A stretch of DNA of 64,000 nt, taken from Akkermansiaceae bacterium. GTDB lineage: Bacteria > Verrucomicrobiota > Verrucomicrobiia > Verrucomicrobiales > DEV007. This document shows, in pieces, positions 24,608 to 33,195 of the stretch (the stretch's first letter is position 1; every line of letters starts with the position of its first letter). Below the pieces are notes generated by a model, which searched no databases, was not told the DNA's origin, and saw only the letters and a program-made list of their open reading frames with translations. The stretch is from NCBI GenBank assembly GCA_024233005.1, contig JACKQE010000001.1:806001-870000 (forward strand), read 5' to 3'. The position numbers were made by a program, and so were the translations under genes.

Positions 24608-26137
24608 TCTCCAGATTCCAGCCGTGCTTTGCCTTTCGGCGATTTACCTCAGGGAGAGATTCAAGGAAACCAGGTGTTCCAAACTGTCCGGAGCAACCGG
24701 ATCGTTCGACTCTCGGGTTTGGTGTCTGACAAAGCCAAGTCCGCCGCGCTAAAATAGAGTCGTACGCCGCTTCGCTTTTGGCATTCTTCAATGATTTTTT
24801 TGGGAGTGGTGTTGGCAAGCTTGATCGGATAGGCCGAAGTTGGAAGGTGCAGCCCAGGGGCTGCAAAATTGGCCTGAATCCCTGTGCTGTGAGTCATGGC
24901 TGCGGTCACCTCGTAAGGATTCTTCAATATGATGGAGGGAATCGGAGTATCGAAAAGGTTTTTCATTGCCGGAAAACCTGGCAACTGGTTGAGGGTGAAA
25001 ACAGCCCGTCCCGCATAGGGGAAGCGGCGCTCCATTAAGAGCCGGGTTGGTGGTTTTTTCTTTGCGCGGGAGCTTGGAATGACGGTTCCGGTCGTCACGG
25101 TGGGACGTTCAAGGGTGTTTAGCATCTCATAGAGCGGTTTGGTTCGCAGGATGGGGAGGTTGAAGCTTTCGGTAAGCTTGGGATCCAGACGGACTGTGTT
25201 CCAATCTAAAGAATTTGCTGGACGAGGTTCTGGTTTTTGTGGTGCCGGTTTGGCTGTGGAGGAGCGGGTGGTATCGTGGAAAAACTGCAAAGGCTTGTAA
25301 TCAGGTTTTCCAAAGTTGAAGTCAAGGGTCACCAACAACTTGGTTTGGTGCCACACCTCGATTTCTGACCATAGAATGACGAGCCCATCTTTTTCCTGGA
25401 GCTCGTGGAATGGTGAAACCATCAAATGCGTGCGCGCGTCATATACGGCAGCGGAAAACCAGCGCATGGGTTGTTCGGGGATTTTTTTCTCTATGATCAG
25501 GAAAATCCGGGGACAACTGCGAGGAAGTAAAAAGGAACGCCACTGGATCACATTGTCATAGCCATGCAACACCTCACCTGTCATCGGATGCCACCACCCT
25601 TGGACAAAAGGCGCGTCTTTCCAATTTAAATCCGGAGCAGGCGCTTCCCAGGGTGTAACGACCACAGCTGCAGCCAAGCGCAATCCGTTGCCATCAGGTA
25701 GTTCCAAATTGCCATCCTCCCCAGATACGAGCACTTGAGGCGATGCATTGGCTTCCCAATCCTCATGAAACGAGACCGGTTTGCCGTCCAGTTCTCCAGG
25801 CGAACTATGCTGCATTCCGGTGTATCCTCGAAACCAATCTATGGGATTGGGCTCCGCAGGCCTTGGGTTTGCCGTCACTGCTTTAAGGTATGCCGCAGTG
25901 GCCCAAGGGCGAGGCGAGTCGGGTGATACGAAAAACCAGGAAGGGCCAGCAAGTTGCGGAACTAAAAGGATTGTTGAGAGAACCGCAATTCCTGTCCAAA
26001 TCCAAACATGAGTTCTGCGACTGATTCGGGAATGGTCCATCTTGAATCCGATCTGATCAGAGGCATGATTGTGGGATTCGGTGTGTTTGGCAAGAAATTA
26101 CTTATCAGAAATGGGTATACTGAACGATTGCCCACTC
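24608..26137. mobile_element. Lower-GC insert bounded by xerD 3'-end direct repeats
   Basis: Between two copies of the xerD 3' end lie 1530 bases of visibly lower GC than either flank, holding one gene on the opposite strand. The arrangement is that of an element that entered xerD, supplied a substitute 3' end and left the displaced original end as the second repeat, as integrative elements do at tRNA genes. No integrase is encoded inside, so host Xer or an external recombinase would be needed. Direction of events is inferred; an aberrant recombination during duplication is also possible. Confidence 0.65.
24661..26040 (-). CDS. Uncharacterised membrane-anchored protein carried by the xerD insert
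   Basis: 459 residues. One N-terminal membrane segment (VWIWTGIAVLSTILLVPQLAG, about 12-32) suggests an anchored or exported protein. The rest is hydrophilic with a Pro/Lys-rich linker near residues 265-285 (STAKPAPQKPEPRPAN). I recognise no family. The middle contains many aromatic residues (GWWHPMTGEVLHGYDNVIQW), and the C-terminal part ends with an RSGVRLYFSAADLAL segment that could bind a repeat partner. Base composition is lower in GC than that of its neighbours, in line with import. It is the only gene of the insert and is read opposite to xerD. Confidence 0.7.
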   Translation of the reverse strand: MDHSRISRRTHVWIWTGIAVLSTILLVPQLAGPSWFFVSPDSPRPWATAAYLKAVTANPRPAEPNPIDWFRGYTGMQHSSPGELDGKPVSFHEDWEANASPQVLVSGEDGNLELPDGNGLRLAAAVVVTPWEAPAPDLNWKDAPFVQGWWHPMTGEVLHGYDNVIQWRSFLLPRSCPRIFLIIEKKIPEQPMRWFSAAVYDARTHLMVSPFHELQEKDGLVILWSEIEVWHQTKLLVTLDFNFGKPDYKPLQFFHDTTRSSTAKPAPQKPEPRPANSLDWNTVRLDPKLTESFNLPILRTKPLYEMLNTLERPTVTTGTVIPSSRAKKKPPTRLLMERRFPYAGRAVFTLNQLPGFPAMKNLFDTPIPSIILKNPYEVTAAMTHSTGIQANFAAPGLHLPTSAYPIKLANTTPKKIIEECQKRSGVRLYFSAADLALSDTKPESRTIRLLRTVWNTWFP

Positions 26138-26274
26138 TGTTGGAGAACGGGGCCGACCTGCGGGTCATCCAGGAAATGCTGGGCCATGCGGACATCGCAA
26201 CGACCCAGATCTACACGCACGTTGATCAAAAGCGCTTGAAGCAGGTGCACCGCAACTTTCATCCGCGGGGGTGA
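26138..26274 (+). repeat. Direct repeat, right copy (displaced xerD 3' end)
   Basis: The second copy of the last 45 codons and stop of xerD, lacking the front of the gene. An ATG at 26008 keeps it in an open frame of 88 residues, which is probably not a functional product: R146, K170, H242 and R245 are absent. The SulP start codon follows the stop directly. Confidence 0.93.
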
Positions 26275-27996
26275 ATGCACTTGATCCCCGCAGGGTGTCG
26301 AGTAGAGTTTCCCCAAACTTTGAAAGGCTACCGTCCTGTCATCGCTCACCTCTTTTCGGGTTACCGGCGTGAGCATTTCCTCGCCGACTTGGGGGCTGGG
26401 TTGACGGTTGGGATCATCGCGCTGCCGCTTTCCATCGGTTTTGCCATCGCCTCCGGGGTGAAGCCGGAGCAGGGGCTCTGGACCGCCATCATCGCGGGCA
26501 TCATCGTTTCCCTGCTGGGGGGCTCGCGCTTTCAAGTGGCCGGACCGACCGGGGCCTTCGTTCCGGTGCTCGCCGGCATCGTTGCGATCCATGGATACGC
26601 CGGTCTGGCCCTGGCCACCATCCTGGCGGGGGGACTGCTCATAGTGATGGGGGTCTTCCGATTCGGGGCCTTGCTGCGCTATATCCCCTATCCGGTGGTC
26701 GCGGGCTTCACTTCGGGCATCGCGGTGATCATTTTCCTCGGCCAGATTCCGGCTTTTCTGGGCTTGGAAATGAAAGCCCCGCCCCATGCGCCTGAACTGG
26801 TGCTGGCCATCGTGCGGCATGGATCGGAACTGCGGTGGCAGACCGGCTTGCTGGGCCTGATGTCTTTTCTGGTGGTGATGCTTTGGCCCAGGATCACCTC
26901 CAAAGTGCCTGCCGCCATTCTTGCAGTGATCGGGGGGACCGTGCTCGCGTTCTGGTTGAAATGGCCGGTTGAGACCATTGCCAGTCGGTATGGCGAACTT
27001 CCGGCGGGACTTCCGGGATGGCACCTTCCGGAATTTTCACTCGAGATGGTACGCGCCCTTGCGGGGCCGGCCTTCACCATCGCAATGCTGGGAGCCATCG
27101 AAAGCCTGCTCTCCGCGACAGTGGCGGACGGGATGACCGATTCTCGGCACGACTCAAATGCCGAACTGATCGGCCAGGGATTGGCCAATATCGCCGCTCC
27201 CCTCTTTGGTGGATTCGCCGCCACCGGAGCCATCGCCCGCACCGCGGCCAACATCCGTTCCGGTGCCCGCTCCCCGGTTTCCGGGTTGGTCCATGCCGTG
27301 GTGCTGGTGTTGTTTGTCTTTGTCGCCGCTCCCTTTGCCGGTCACATCCCCCTAGCGACTCTGGCAGCGGTCCTGATGGGGGTCGCCATCCGCATGGCCG
27401 AATGGCACACCTTTGTCGAACTCTGGCGGGGGCCCCGGGCGGATTTTTTTGTCATGCTGGCGGCCTTTGTGCTGACGGTCCTTTTCGACCTCACCGTGGG
27501 GGTTTCCTCCGGGCTGGTCATGGCCGTGGTGCTGTTTGTGAAGCGTATGGAGGAGACTTCGCAGGTTCATTTGCTCACTCCCGAGAGCGATTCAGAGTCA
27601 GATGGTTCCAATTCGCTGCGTGGTCGGGAGGTCCCTGACGGGGTGGTCCTGTTCCGGTTTGAGGGGCCGTTGTTCTTTGCGGCCGTGGAAAAACTGGAAG
27701 CCGCCCTGAGAGCGTCTGGAGGCCGTCCCAGAATGGTTGTCTTCCGCCTCCGACACGTGCCCGCGATTGATGCGACGGCGTTGCATTCTCTGGAGGTGGC
27801 GGTGGAGAAAATGCAGCGCGATGGGGTGCGGGTCTTGGTGACCGGTTTGCAGCCCCAGCCCAGCCGGGTCCTGGAATCCAGTGGACTGCTCGCCAAGCTG
27901 GGGGATGGCGCCGTGTGTGAAAGTATTGCGGAAGCTTTGGAAAAAGCGCGCGCGTGGTTGCCGGCCCCACCTGCGGTTGGAAACGATGAGGGGTGA
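26275..27996 (+). CDS. SulP-family inorganic anion transporter with STAS domain
   Basis: 573 residues. The N-terminal Sulfate_transp domain has about 11-12 helices, with the hallmarks LADLGAGLTVGIIALPLSIGFAIASG and GGSRFQVAGPTGAFVPVLAGI. A cytosolic STAS domain occupies about 450-555 (VVLFRFEGPLFFAAVEKLEAAL, AIDATALHSLE). It imports sulfate, bicarbonate or another oxyanion by symport; substrate cannot be assigned. The ATG at 26275 directly follows the stop of the displaced xerD end, so before the insertion it was probably coupled to xerD. A later start (VIAHLFSGY region) is possible. A bidirectional terminator follows at 28017-28059. Confidence 0.92.
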   Translation: MHLIPAGCRVEFPQTLKGYRPVIAHLFSGYRREHFLADLGAGLTVGIIALPLSIGFAIASGVKPEQGLWTAIIAGIIVSLLGGSRFQVAGPTGAFVPVLAGIVAIHGYAGLALATILAGGLLIVMGVFRFGALLRYIPYPVVAGFTSGIAVIIFLGQIPAFLGLEMKAPPHAPELVLAIVRHGSELRWQTGLLGLMSFLVVMLWPRITSKVPAAILAVIGGTVLAFWLKWPVETIASRYGELPAGLPGWHLPEFSLEMVRALAGPAFTIAMLGAIESLLSATVADGMTDSRHDSNAELIGQGLANIAAPLFGGFAATGAIARTAANIRSGARSPVSGLVHAVVLVLFVFVAAPFAGHIPLATLAAVLMGVAIRMAEWHTFVELWRGPRADFFVMLAAFVLTVLFDLTVGVSSGLVMAVVLFVKRMEETSQVHLLTPESDSESDGSNSLRGREVPDGVVLFRFEGPLFFAAVEKLEAALRASGGRPRMVVFRLRHVPAIDATALHSLEVAVEKMQRDGVRVLVTGLQPQPSRVLESSGLLAKLGDGAVCESIAEALEKARAWLPAPPAVGNDEG

Positions 27997-28016
27997 GCGA
28001 ATCAGACGGGAGCTAT

Positions 28017-28059
28017 AAAAAACGCCACGCCGCGCTGAGAAGCACGGGTGGCGTGTGAC
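28017..28059. terminator. Bidirectional rho-independent terminator
   Basis: ACGCCAC (28022-28028) pairs with GTGGCGT (28048-28054), flanked by six As on the left and four Ts on the right. It lies between the convergent sulP-type and L,D-transpeptidase genes and should stop transcription from both sides, more strongly on the minus strand. Confidence 0.75.
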
Positions 28060-28080
28060 TTTTCGAGGATTTGCGCTCTT

Positions 28081-28719
28081 TCAGGAGGCCCCATCCCAAG
28101 AGGAAACAATCGAAACCCGGGTCCCCGATCTGGTGTTGTCGAAGATCATCGCCGCCGCATCCGAGGGCAGGCGGACACATCCGTGGGAGGCTGGATAGCC
28201 GGGCAGATAGCCGGCATGCACTCCGAAGACCGTTCCGTCGAGCCGCATCCAGCAGGGCATTCCCACGCCATACAGGGTCGAGATTTTGCCGCTCCTGACG
28301 CGTTCCGTGATGTTGAAGTTACCCCGGGGAGTGTGCATGCCGGCGCGGGCGGAAGAGATCGGCGTTTCAATGGCCACTTTGTTGTCAACGAGCAGGAATG
28401 CTTTCTGACGGCCGATGTCGATGATCAGTCGCGTATTGCTGCGAGTGCTCCGCGCCAACACCATGTCATGCACTTTCACCGGGGGAACATTGGGGCGTGG
28501 GGCTACCTGGGGTTTGCGGCTGGCGCTGCTCTTCTTGGTGAGGAATAGTCCCCTGAAACCGGGGGTCGGCGTCGTCTGGGCGACGGTCGAAGGGCCCCGC
28601 AAGGAAGTCGCGACACTGGGACTGCGCAACTGACTGGTGGAGGTGCAGGAACTGGTGAGACCGGCCAACCCGAGGGTCAGCAGCAGGCTGAGGGAACGGC
28701 AGCTGAAGAGATGTTTCAT
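28081..28719 (-). CDS. L,D-transpeptidase lipoprotein (YkuD/ErfK family)
   Basis: 212 residues from the ATG at 28719 (MKHLFSCRSLSLLL). A lipoprotein signal with lipobox LTSSC places it in an envelope membrane. After a Ser/Thr/Pro-rich linker the YkuD domain covers about residues 85-205, with the catalytic signature HAGYLPGYPASHGCVRLP containing the active Cys. It would form 3-3 peptidoglycan crosslinks or attach lipoprotein to the wall. An upstream in-frame start at 28779 would place a Cys-rich, non-signal sequence before the lipoprotein signal and was rejected. Confidence 0.9.
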   Translation of the reverse strand: MKHLFSCRSLSLLLTLGLAGLTSSCTSTSQLRSPSVATSLRGPSTVAQTTPTPGFRGLFLTKKSSASRKPQVAPRPNVPPVKVHDMVLARSTRSNTRLIIDIGRQKAFLLVDNKVAIETPISSARAGMHTPRGNFNITERVRSGKISTLYGVGMPCWMRLDGTVFGVHAGYLPGYPASHGCVRLPSDAAAMIFDNTRSGTRVSIVSSWDGAS

Positions 28720-28779
28720 TTCAAGAGTGGGCGGATTCAGACAAGAGCAGCATTTAGAGAAGGTATAGAGTTTCTGCAA

Positions 28780-28959
28780 GCAAAATTATTGTCATCTCGA
28801 CTAAAAATTGAGAAGCTCACTAGAAATTATATAACGAGACTTAGTTTTTCAGGTCGTGAAATATTTCGAAACTTCGAGTTGAGATGCGTGAGCATGCAAG
28901 CTTCTTGCCAAGATTTTCCTCCTCTTGGCTCCTGACTCCAGTATTGGCGATTGGTCATC
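28780..28959. other. AT-rich divergent intergenic region
   Basis: 180 bases between the divergent transpeptidase and acetyltransferase genes, clearly richer in A and T than the surroundings (for example ttgagaagctcactagaaat near 28808). It probably contains both promoters; I cannot fix -35/-10 pairs with confidence. Confidence 0.5.
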
Positions 28960-29394
28960 ATGAACTCCTCCTGCAGCTTTCGCGTGGCCTTGACGACGTG
29001 GGAAACATCGGCCCCCCATCTTGGCGCGTTGCGTCGTGAGGTGTTTGTGTTGGAGCAGGCGGTCCCGGAGTCTCTGGAGATGGATGGACGCGATGAGGAA
29101 TGTGTCCATGCCTTGGCCGAGGATCTGGCTGGCAGGGTCATCGGAACTGCTCGCCTGCTGCCGGAAGGCCGCATTGGTCGGGTCGCGGTCCGCCAGGATT
29201 GGCGCGGGCGGGGGGTCGGCGCGGCATTGATGCGGGCTCTGATGAAGGCCGCGGATTCCCGGGGGTTGCCCGTATTGGAACTGCATGCCCAGAGCTGGAC
29301 CGTTGCATTTTATGAAAAACTGGGCTTCGTGGCCGAAGGCGAGGAGTTTGAGGAAGCCGGCATCCAGCATCGGGTGATGTTCCTCCGTCGCTGA
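28960..29394 (+). CDS. GNAT-family N-acetyltransferase
   Basis: 144 residues from the ATG at 28960; the TTG at 28951 is less likely. The acetyl-CoA loop is VAVRQDWRGRGVGAALM (R/Q-x-x-G-x-G/A motif), preceded by the beta4 strand GRIGRV and followed by LELHAQSWTVAFYEKLGFVAEG, the usual motif B. The N terminus (ALRREVFVLEQAVPESLEMDGRDEE) resembles the ElaA subgroup. Substrate unknown. Confidence 0.9.
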   Translation: MNSSCSFRVALTTWETSAPHLGALRREVFVLEQAVPESLEMDGRDEECVHALAEDLAGRVIGTARLLPEGRIGRVAVRQDWRGRGVGAALMRALMKAADSRGLPVLELHAQSWTVAFYEKLGFVAEGEEFEEAGIQHRVMFLRR

Positions 29395-29409
29395 GGAGAC
29401 CGACTGTTT

Positions 29410-30228
29410 TCAACTCAGCCGGACCATGTCGATGATCGACTGTCGGTAGAGATAGAGCAGCCCTTTTCGGGAATAGCGGAAAGTTCCCGGTTGGGTGCCG
29501 GGTTTCAACAGACCGAGCTTGAGGTTGTGGGCAACCTGCTGATCTGATTCTGTCTCAATGCCTTGGATCTGCGTTGCGGGGGTTTCTGCCACGCAGTCCT
29601 CCAGGGAGACCTTTTCCTGTTGCAGCAGGTCTCGATGCCCTGTCTCAAGATCTGCAAAGCTGGCCGCGTTGGGAATTCTCCGTAGGCGAAGGCCGGGCTG
29701 GTTTTTCAAAGAATCGGAGAAAGGGCAGTTCCAGGTGCGGAGGATGCGTCCATCCCGGGTGCGGGAGGTCAGGGCGACGAAGGCAAACGCCGCAGGCTCC
29801 TGTTCGTAGAAGCAGATTATCGCCTGCTGGCGGTCCTCTGGCCGGTAGAAGACGCGGAAGAATTGCCGCAGGGGAGGGCATTCCCAGGCCACATCGGCCA
29901 CTTGGTTGAACCCGGCCGCTTCAATTTCCCGGGAGAATTCTCCCAGCAGCGGGAATCGGTCGGAGCGGGGTGGCGGGCATTCATTGAGTTCCTTCTCCAG
30001 GGGCAGTTGAAGGTGGCGCACGCGGGTCAGCAGCGGCACCCAAGGAAGGAGAAACCAAGAGGCCGCCGCCGCGGCTCCCACCGCATGGAGATTCGTCAGA
30101 AACCAGCCGGCCAGGTAAGTGGAGCACACGAATCCCGCCGCCCCAAGCTTCCCCAGCCAGGCATGGTCAAAGGTCCGCAATCCCCACGAGAGGAGCAAAA
30201 CGCCAAGGAGCAGGGAGAGTTCAATCAT
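29410..30228 (-). CDS. Uncharacterised membrane protein
   Basis: 272 residues from the ATG at 30228 (MIELSLLLGVLLLSWG); the open frame continues upstream but a membrane protein start is natural here. Three hydrophobic segments lie in the first 75 residues, followed by a soluble domain with no recognised motif (PEDRQQAIICFYEQEPAAFAFVALTSRT) and a C-terminal RYSRKGLLYLYRQSIIDMVRLS. Located downstream of folP on the same strand, with a gap of about 110 bases. Function unknown. Confidence 0.7.
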   Translation of the reverse strand: MIELSLLLGVLLLSWGLRTFDHAWLGKLGAAGFVCSTYLAGWFLTNLHAVGAAAAASWFLLPWVPLLTRVRHLQLPLEKELNECPPPRSDRFPLLGEFSREIEAAGFNQVADVAWECPPLRQFFRVFYRPEDRQQAIICFYEQEPAAFAFVALTSRTRDGRILRTWNCPFSDSLKNQPGLRLRRIPNAASFADLETGHRDLLQQEKVSLEDCVAETPATQIQGIETESDQQVAHNLKLGLLKPGTQPGTFRYSRKGLLYLYRQSIIDMVRLS

Positions 30229-30337
30229 GAGACCAAAGATGCCAGAATCAAGTCCAGTCTGGACCTGACGGGAGCTTCCCGCCAACGCAAAGTGAGATCC
30301 GGGGAGGCAGCGCTCCTGAAGACCTTCGGACGGCACT

Positions 30338-31198
30338 TCAGTCGACGGCGAGGATCGCCTCCATCATTCGCAAGGATTGGAGATTGGGAAGCACCTCGTG
30401 GACCCGATGGAGCCGGACTCCGTTTTCCCTGGCCCAAGCGGTGATGGCCGTGGTGGGCATTGAGCGCCGGGCCAGATCGGGGGTGTTGAGCAATGAGCCG
30501 AGGAAGGATTTCCGCGAGACGCCCAGAAGGACCGGGCGATCTTTCGGGGCCAAATGGGGCAGAGCCCTCAGCAGTGCGAGATTGTGTTGCACGGTTTTGC
30601 CGAAGCCAATCCCCGGATCATAGACCAGCGTCTCCGGGTCGAGACCTGCCGCGGTCAGTTGCTGGTGCCGGGAACAGAAGTATGCCCGGACCTCGGCCAC
30701 GACGTCCTCATACTGGGGCGCCTGCTGCATGGTCCGGGGGCTGCCCTGCATATGCATGACCACCACGCCGGCGCCGTGTTCCCCGACTGCGGCGACCATG
30801 TCAGGGTCTCCCCCAAGTCCGGTGATGTCATTGACGATGGCCGCTCCTTCCCGCAGGGCGGCCCGGGCCACACTGGCTTTCACCGTGTCGATGCTGACGA
30901 GCGTTTCTGGACGCGCCGCGAGCAGCGCCGCAATGACCGGGATGACCCGGCGTTGCTCTTCCTTCGCGCTCACCGCCACCGCTCCGGGGCGGCTCGATTC
31001 CCCTCCGACATCGATGATGGCGGCCCCGGCGTCGAGCATGGAGAGGGCTGTCTGTAACGCCTTCTGCGGATTGGCGTGACATCCCCCATCGGAGAAGGAA
31101 TCGGGCGTCACGTTGAGGATACCCATGATGGCTCCCTCCCGGGTCAGGTCGAGCCGGTGATGACGGCACCGCCAGAACATGTCGCTGGAGGAAATCAC
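30338..31198 (-). CDS. folP: Dihydropteroate synthase FolP
   Basis: 286 residues. Pterin-binding signatures are MGILNVTPDSFSDGG (25-39) and VDVGGESSRPGA-type IIDVGGESSRPG; the later DPGIGFGKTVQHN and LGVSRKSFLG motifs bind pterin and sulfonamide/PABA. It condenses 6-hydroxymethyl-dihydropterin pyrophosphate with p-aminobenzoate in folate synthesis. Its start overlaps the stop of pepF by four bases (31195-31198), so the two are translated from one message. Confidence 0.95.
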   Translation of the reverse strand: MISSSDMFWRCRHHRLDLTREGAIMGILNVTPDSFSDGGCHANPQKALQTALSMLDAGAAIIDVGGESSRPGAVAVSAKEEQRRVIPVIAALLAARPETLVSIDTVKASVARAALREGAAIVNDITGLGGDPDMVAAVGEHGAGVVVMHMQGSPRTMQQAPQYEDVVAEVRAYFCSRHQQLTAAGLDPETLVYDPGIGFGKTVQHNLALLRALPHLAPKDRPVLLGVSRKSFLGSLLNTPDLARRSMPTTAITAWARENGVRLHRVHEVLPNLQSLRMMEAILAVD

Positions 31199-32994
31199 CG
31201 CGCAGACAGGGCTTCGTAGCGCTCCACCGCAGGGGCGAGGGCCCGGATTGCCGTGGCCCAGAATTCCGGGCGGGTGATGTCCTCACCCAGGGTCTGGCGC
31301 ACCACCGTTTCGCAGTCGGCGCTTCCGGTGGCGCCCAGGAAGGCCTCATAACGGGGCAGGAAGGAGGCGCCTTCAGCTTTGAATCGCGCAAAAAGAGCCT
31401 GGCTGAGAAGGTAGCCAAAGACGTAGGGGAAATTGTAAAAACTGATCCCGGTGATGAAAAAGTGCATTTTGGAGGCCCAAAAGAAGGGGTCGCTCCCCTC
31501 GGGAAGGAGGGTATCTCCATAGAGTTCCCGCTGCGCGGCATTCATGAGGGCGCGGAGCCGGCTCACGCTGATCTCCCCGGAGGCCCGTTCTTCGTAAAAT
31601 GATCTTTCAAACTCATACCGCATGGGAATATTGACAAGGTAGGAGTGGGCCCGGTTCATTTCCTGGTCGAGCAGGTAATCGAGGAGTTCCGGGGAACTGG
31701 AAGGGTCGCGTTGCAGGCCGTCGAGGAGGATCATTTCACCGAAATTGGAAGCGGTCTCGGCCAGGGTCATGGGATATTCCCGTGCGAAGGGGCGGCGGTC
31801 TTTCAACACATGGGAATGCCACGCGTGTCCAACTTCATGGGCCAGGGTTACCACATCATGGATGGTGTCATGGTAGGTCATGTAGACCCGCTGCTCCCCG
31901 GTGAAGTGCGACCCGGTGCAGAAGGCTCCTGGGCGCTTGCCGGGACGCGGTTGGGCCTCGATCCACCGGTTTTCCAGCATGGAGTCGAAATAGTCGCCCA
32001 GTGCGGGGTAAGCGGCATGGAACGACCGGCGCACAATGTCGCAGGCGTCATCCCAGGACACCGACAGACCCTCCGGCGCGGCGATTTGCGGGGCTTCGAG
32101 GTCAAAGAAATGAAGCGCCGGCGTTCCCTGCAAGCGCGCCGCCGCCCGCAGGGCCCGGTGGGGCAGGCTGCTTTCAGCGCGGATGGCCGTCATCATGGCG
32201 TCCAGCGTTTCCCGGCTTAGGGCCCCATCAAAGAGCGGGGTCTGGAGAAAATGGGTGATGCCCCGCCGGGTGTAGAGTCCGAGCCGGGTTCCGGCGATGC
32301 CATTCAAGGCAGCGCCAAAGGTGTCGGCATGGGTGTTCCAGGGCACTTGACCGTCCCGGAAAGCTGCTTCTCGGATCTCCCGGTTGGGGTCGGCCATCAG
32401 GGCGCGCCGCTGGGCCATGGGAATGGTCTGGATGCTCCCATCGGGAAACGTCATGGGAAAGGTCAGCTTGCCCGTCAGGGTGTCGTAGAGGCGGCCCCAG
32501 GCATGGAGACCATCCACATTCAAGTCGGCCGCCAGCGCCTCCAGGGGGGCGGGCATAAGATGGCGTCCCTCCTCGCGCATCCGTTTCACGGCATGGCCGG
32601 CCCCTTCCAGAGAGGGATCCGCCAGCAGCGTTGCGGAGGCGGTGGCATCGAGCGCCGCTAGGCGTGACTGCACCGTCGAGGCGATTTTGGTCATGGTGGC
32701 GCCAAGCATCGACAGCCAGGCTTCGTCTGCTTTCACCGCTTCATTGGTGGCGTCGTCGGCGGAGAGGCAGCCCAGAAAGGAAGAGAGGTGGCCGAGTCGG
32801 GAGCCGAGCGATTCCAGCTTCGCCACATCCGGGGCGGCGATGTCCTCGCGGGTCATCAATGAGGAGAGGCATTCCTCCAGTTCGGTCTGCAAAGCTGCCT
32901 TGAATGCCGTGTAGTCGGGAGAGCCGAAAGCGGTGAAATAAGAATCGAGGGACCAACGGTCTGGGTGACGGAGAGGGGAAGGGGTTTGGCTCAT
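31195..32994 (-). CDS. pepF: M3-family oligoendopeptidase F
   Basis: 599 residues, the usual PepF length. The M3 zinc motif HEVGHAWH is at residues 386-393 (ligands H386 and H390, catalytic E387), and the third ligand Glu is in the following ETASNFGEMILLDGL. A helical N-terminal lid covers residues 1-200. A cytosolic metallopeptidase that cuts short peptides, important in peptide recycling. First gene of a two-gene operon with folP; an RBS is not obvious in front of the ATG at 32994. Confidence 0.93.
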   Translation of the reverse strand: MSQTPSPLRHPDRWSLDSYFTAFGSPDYTAFKAALQTELEECLSSLMTREDIAAPDVAKLESLGSRLGHLSSFLGCLSADDATNEAVKADEAWLSMLGATMTKIASTVQSRLAALDATASATLLADPSLEGAGHAVKRMREEGRHLMPAPLEALAADLNVDGLHAWGRLYDTLTGKLTFPMTFPDGSIQTIPMAQRRALMADPNREIREAAFRDGQVPWNTHADTFGAALNGIAGTRLGLYTRRGITHFLQTPLFDGALSRETLDAMMTAIRAESSLPHRALRAAARLQGTPALHFFDLEAPQIAAPEGLSVSWDDACDIVRRSFHAAYPALGDYFDSMLENRWIEAQPRPGKRPGAFCTGSHFTGEQRVYMTYHDTIHDVVTLAHEVGHAWHSHVLKDRRPFAREYPMTLAETASNFGEMILLDGLQRDPSSSPELLDYLLDQEMNRAHSYLVNIPMRYEFERSFYEERASGEISVSRLRALMNAAQRELYGDTLLPEGSDPFFWASKMHFFITGISFYNFPYVFGYLLSQALFARFKAEGASFLPRYEAFLGATGSADCETVVRQTLGEDITRPEFWATAIRALAPAVERYEALSAR

Positions 32995-33195
32995 GGGATT
33001 TTGGACAGTGGGGCAATCTGATCCAGAATCCCTCCCGCACCACTGGATTTTCCTCCCGTTCCCCCGGCTTTTGCCTCTAAAGGCCTCTGAAAATAGCGCG
33101 ATCAGGGCTTTGCCTTGTCCTCAGGACTGTGGCTTGTCTGGCTTCCCTTCCCGGGCATGGTCTTGCGGAGAGGAACACGACACACAAAAAGACGG

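Noticed and set aside
26008..26274. 88-codon frame containing the second xerD end as a real recombinase
   Set aside because: It lacks the Arg, Lys and His residues of the front half of the active site; it is best explained as a displaced 3' end.
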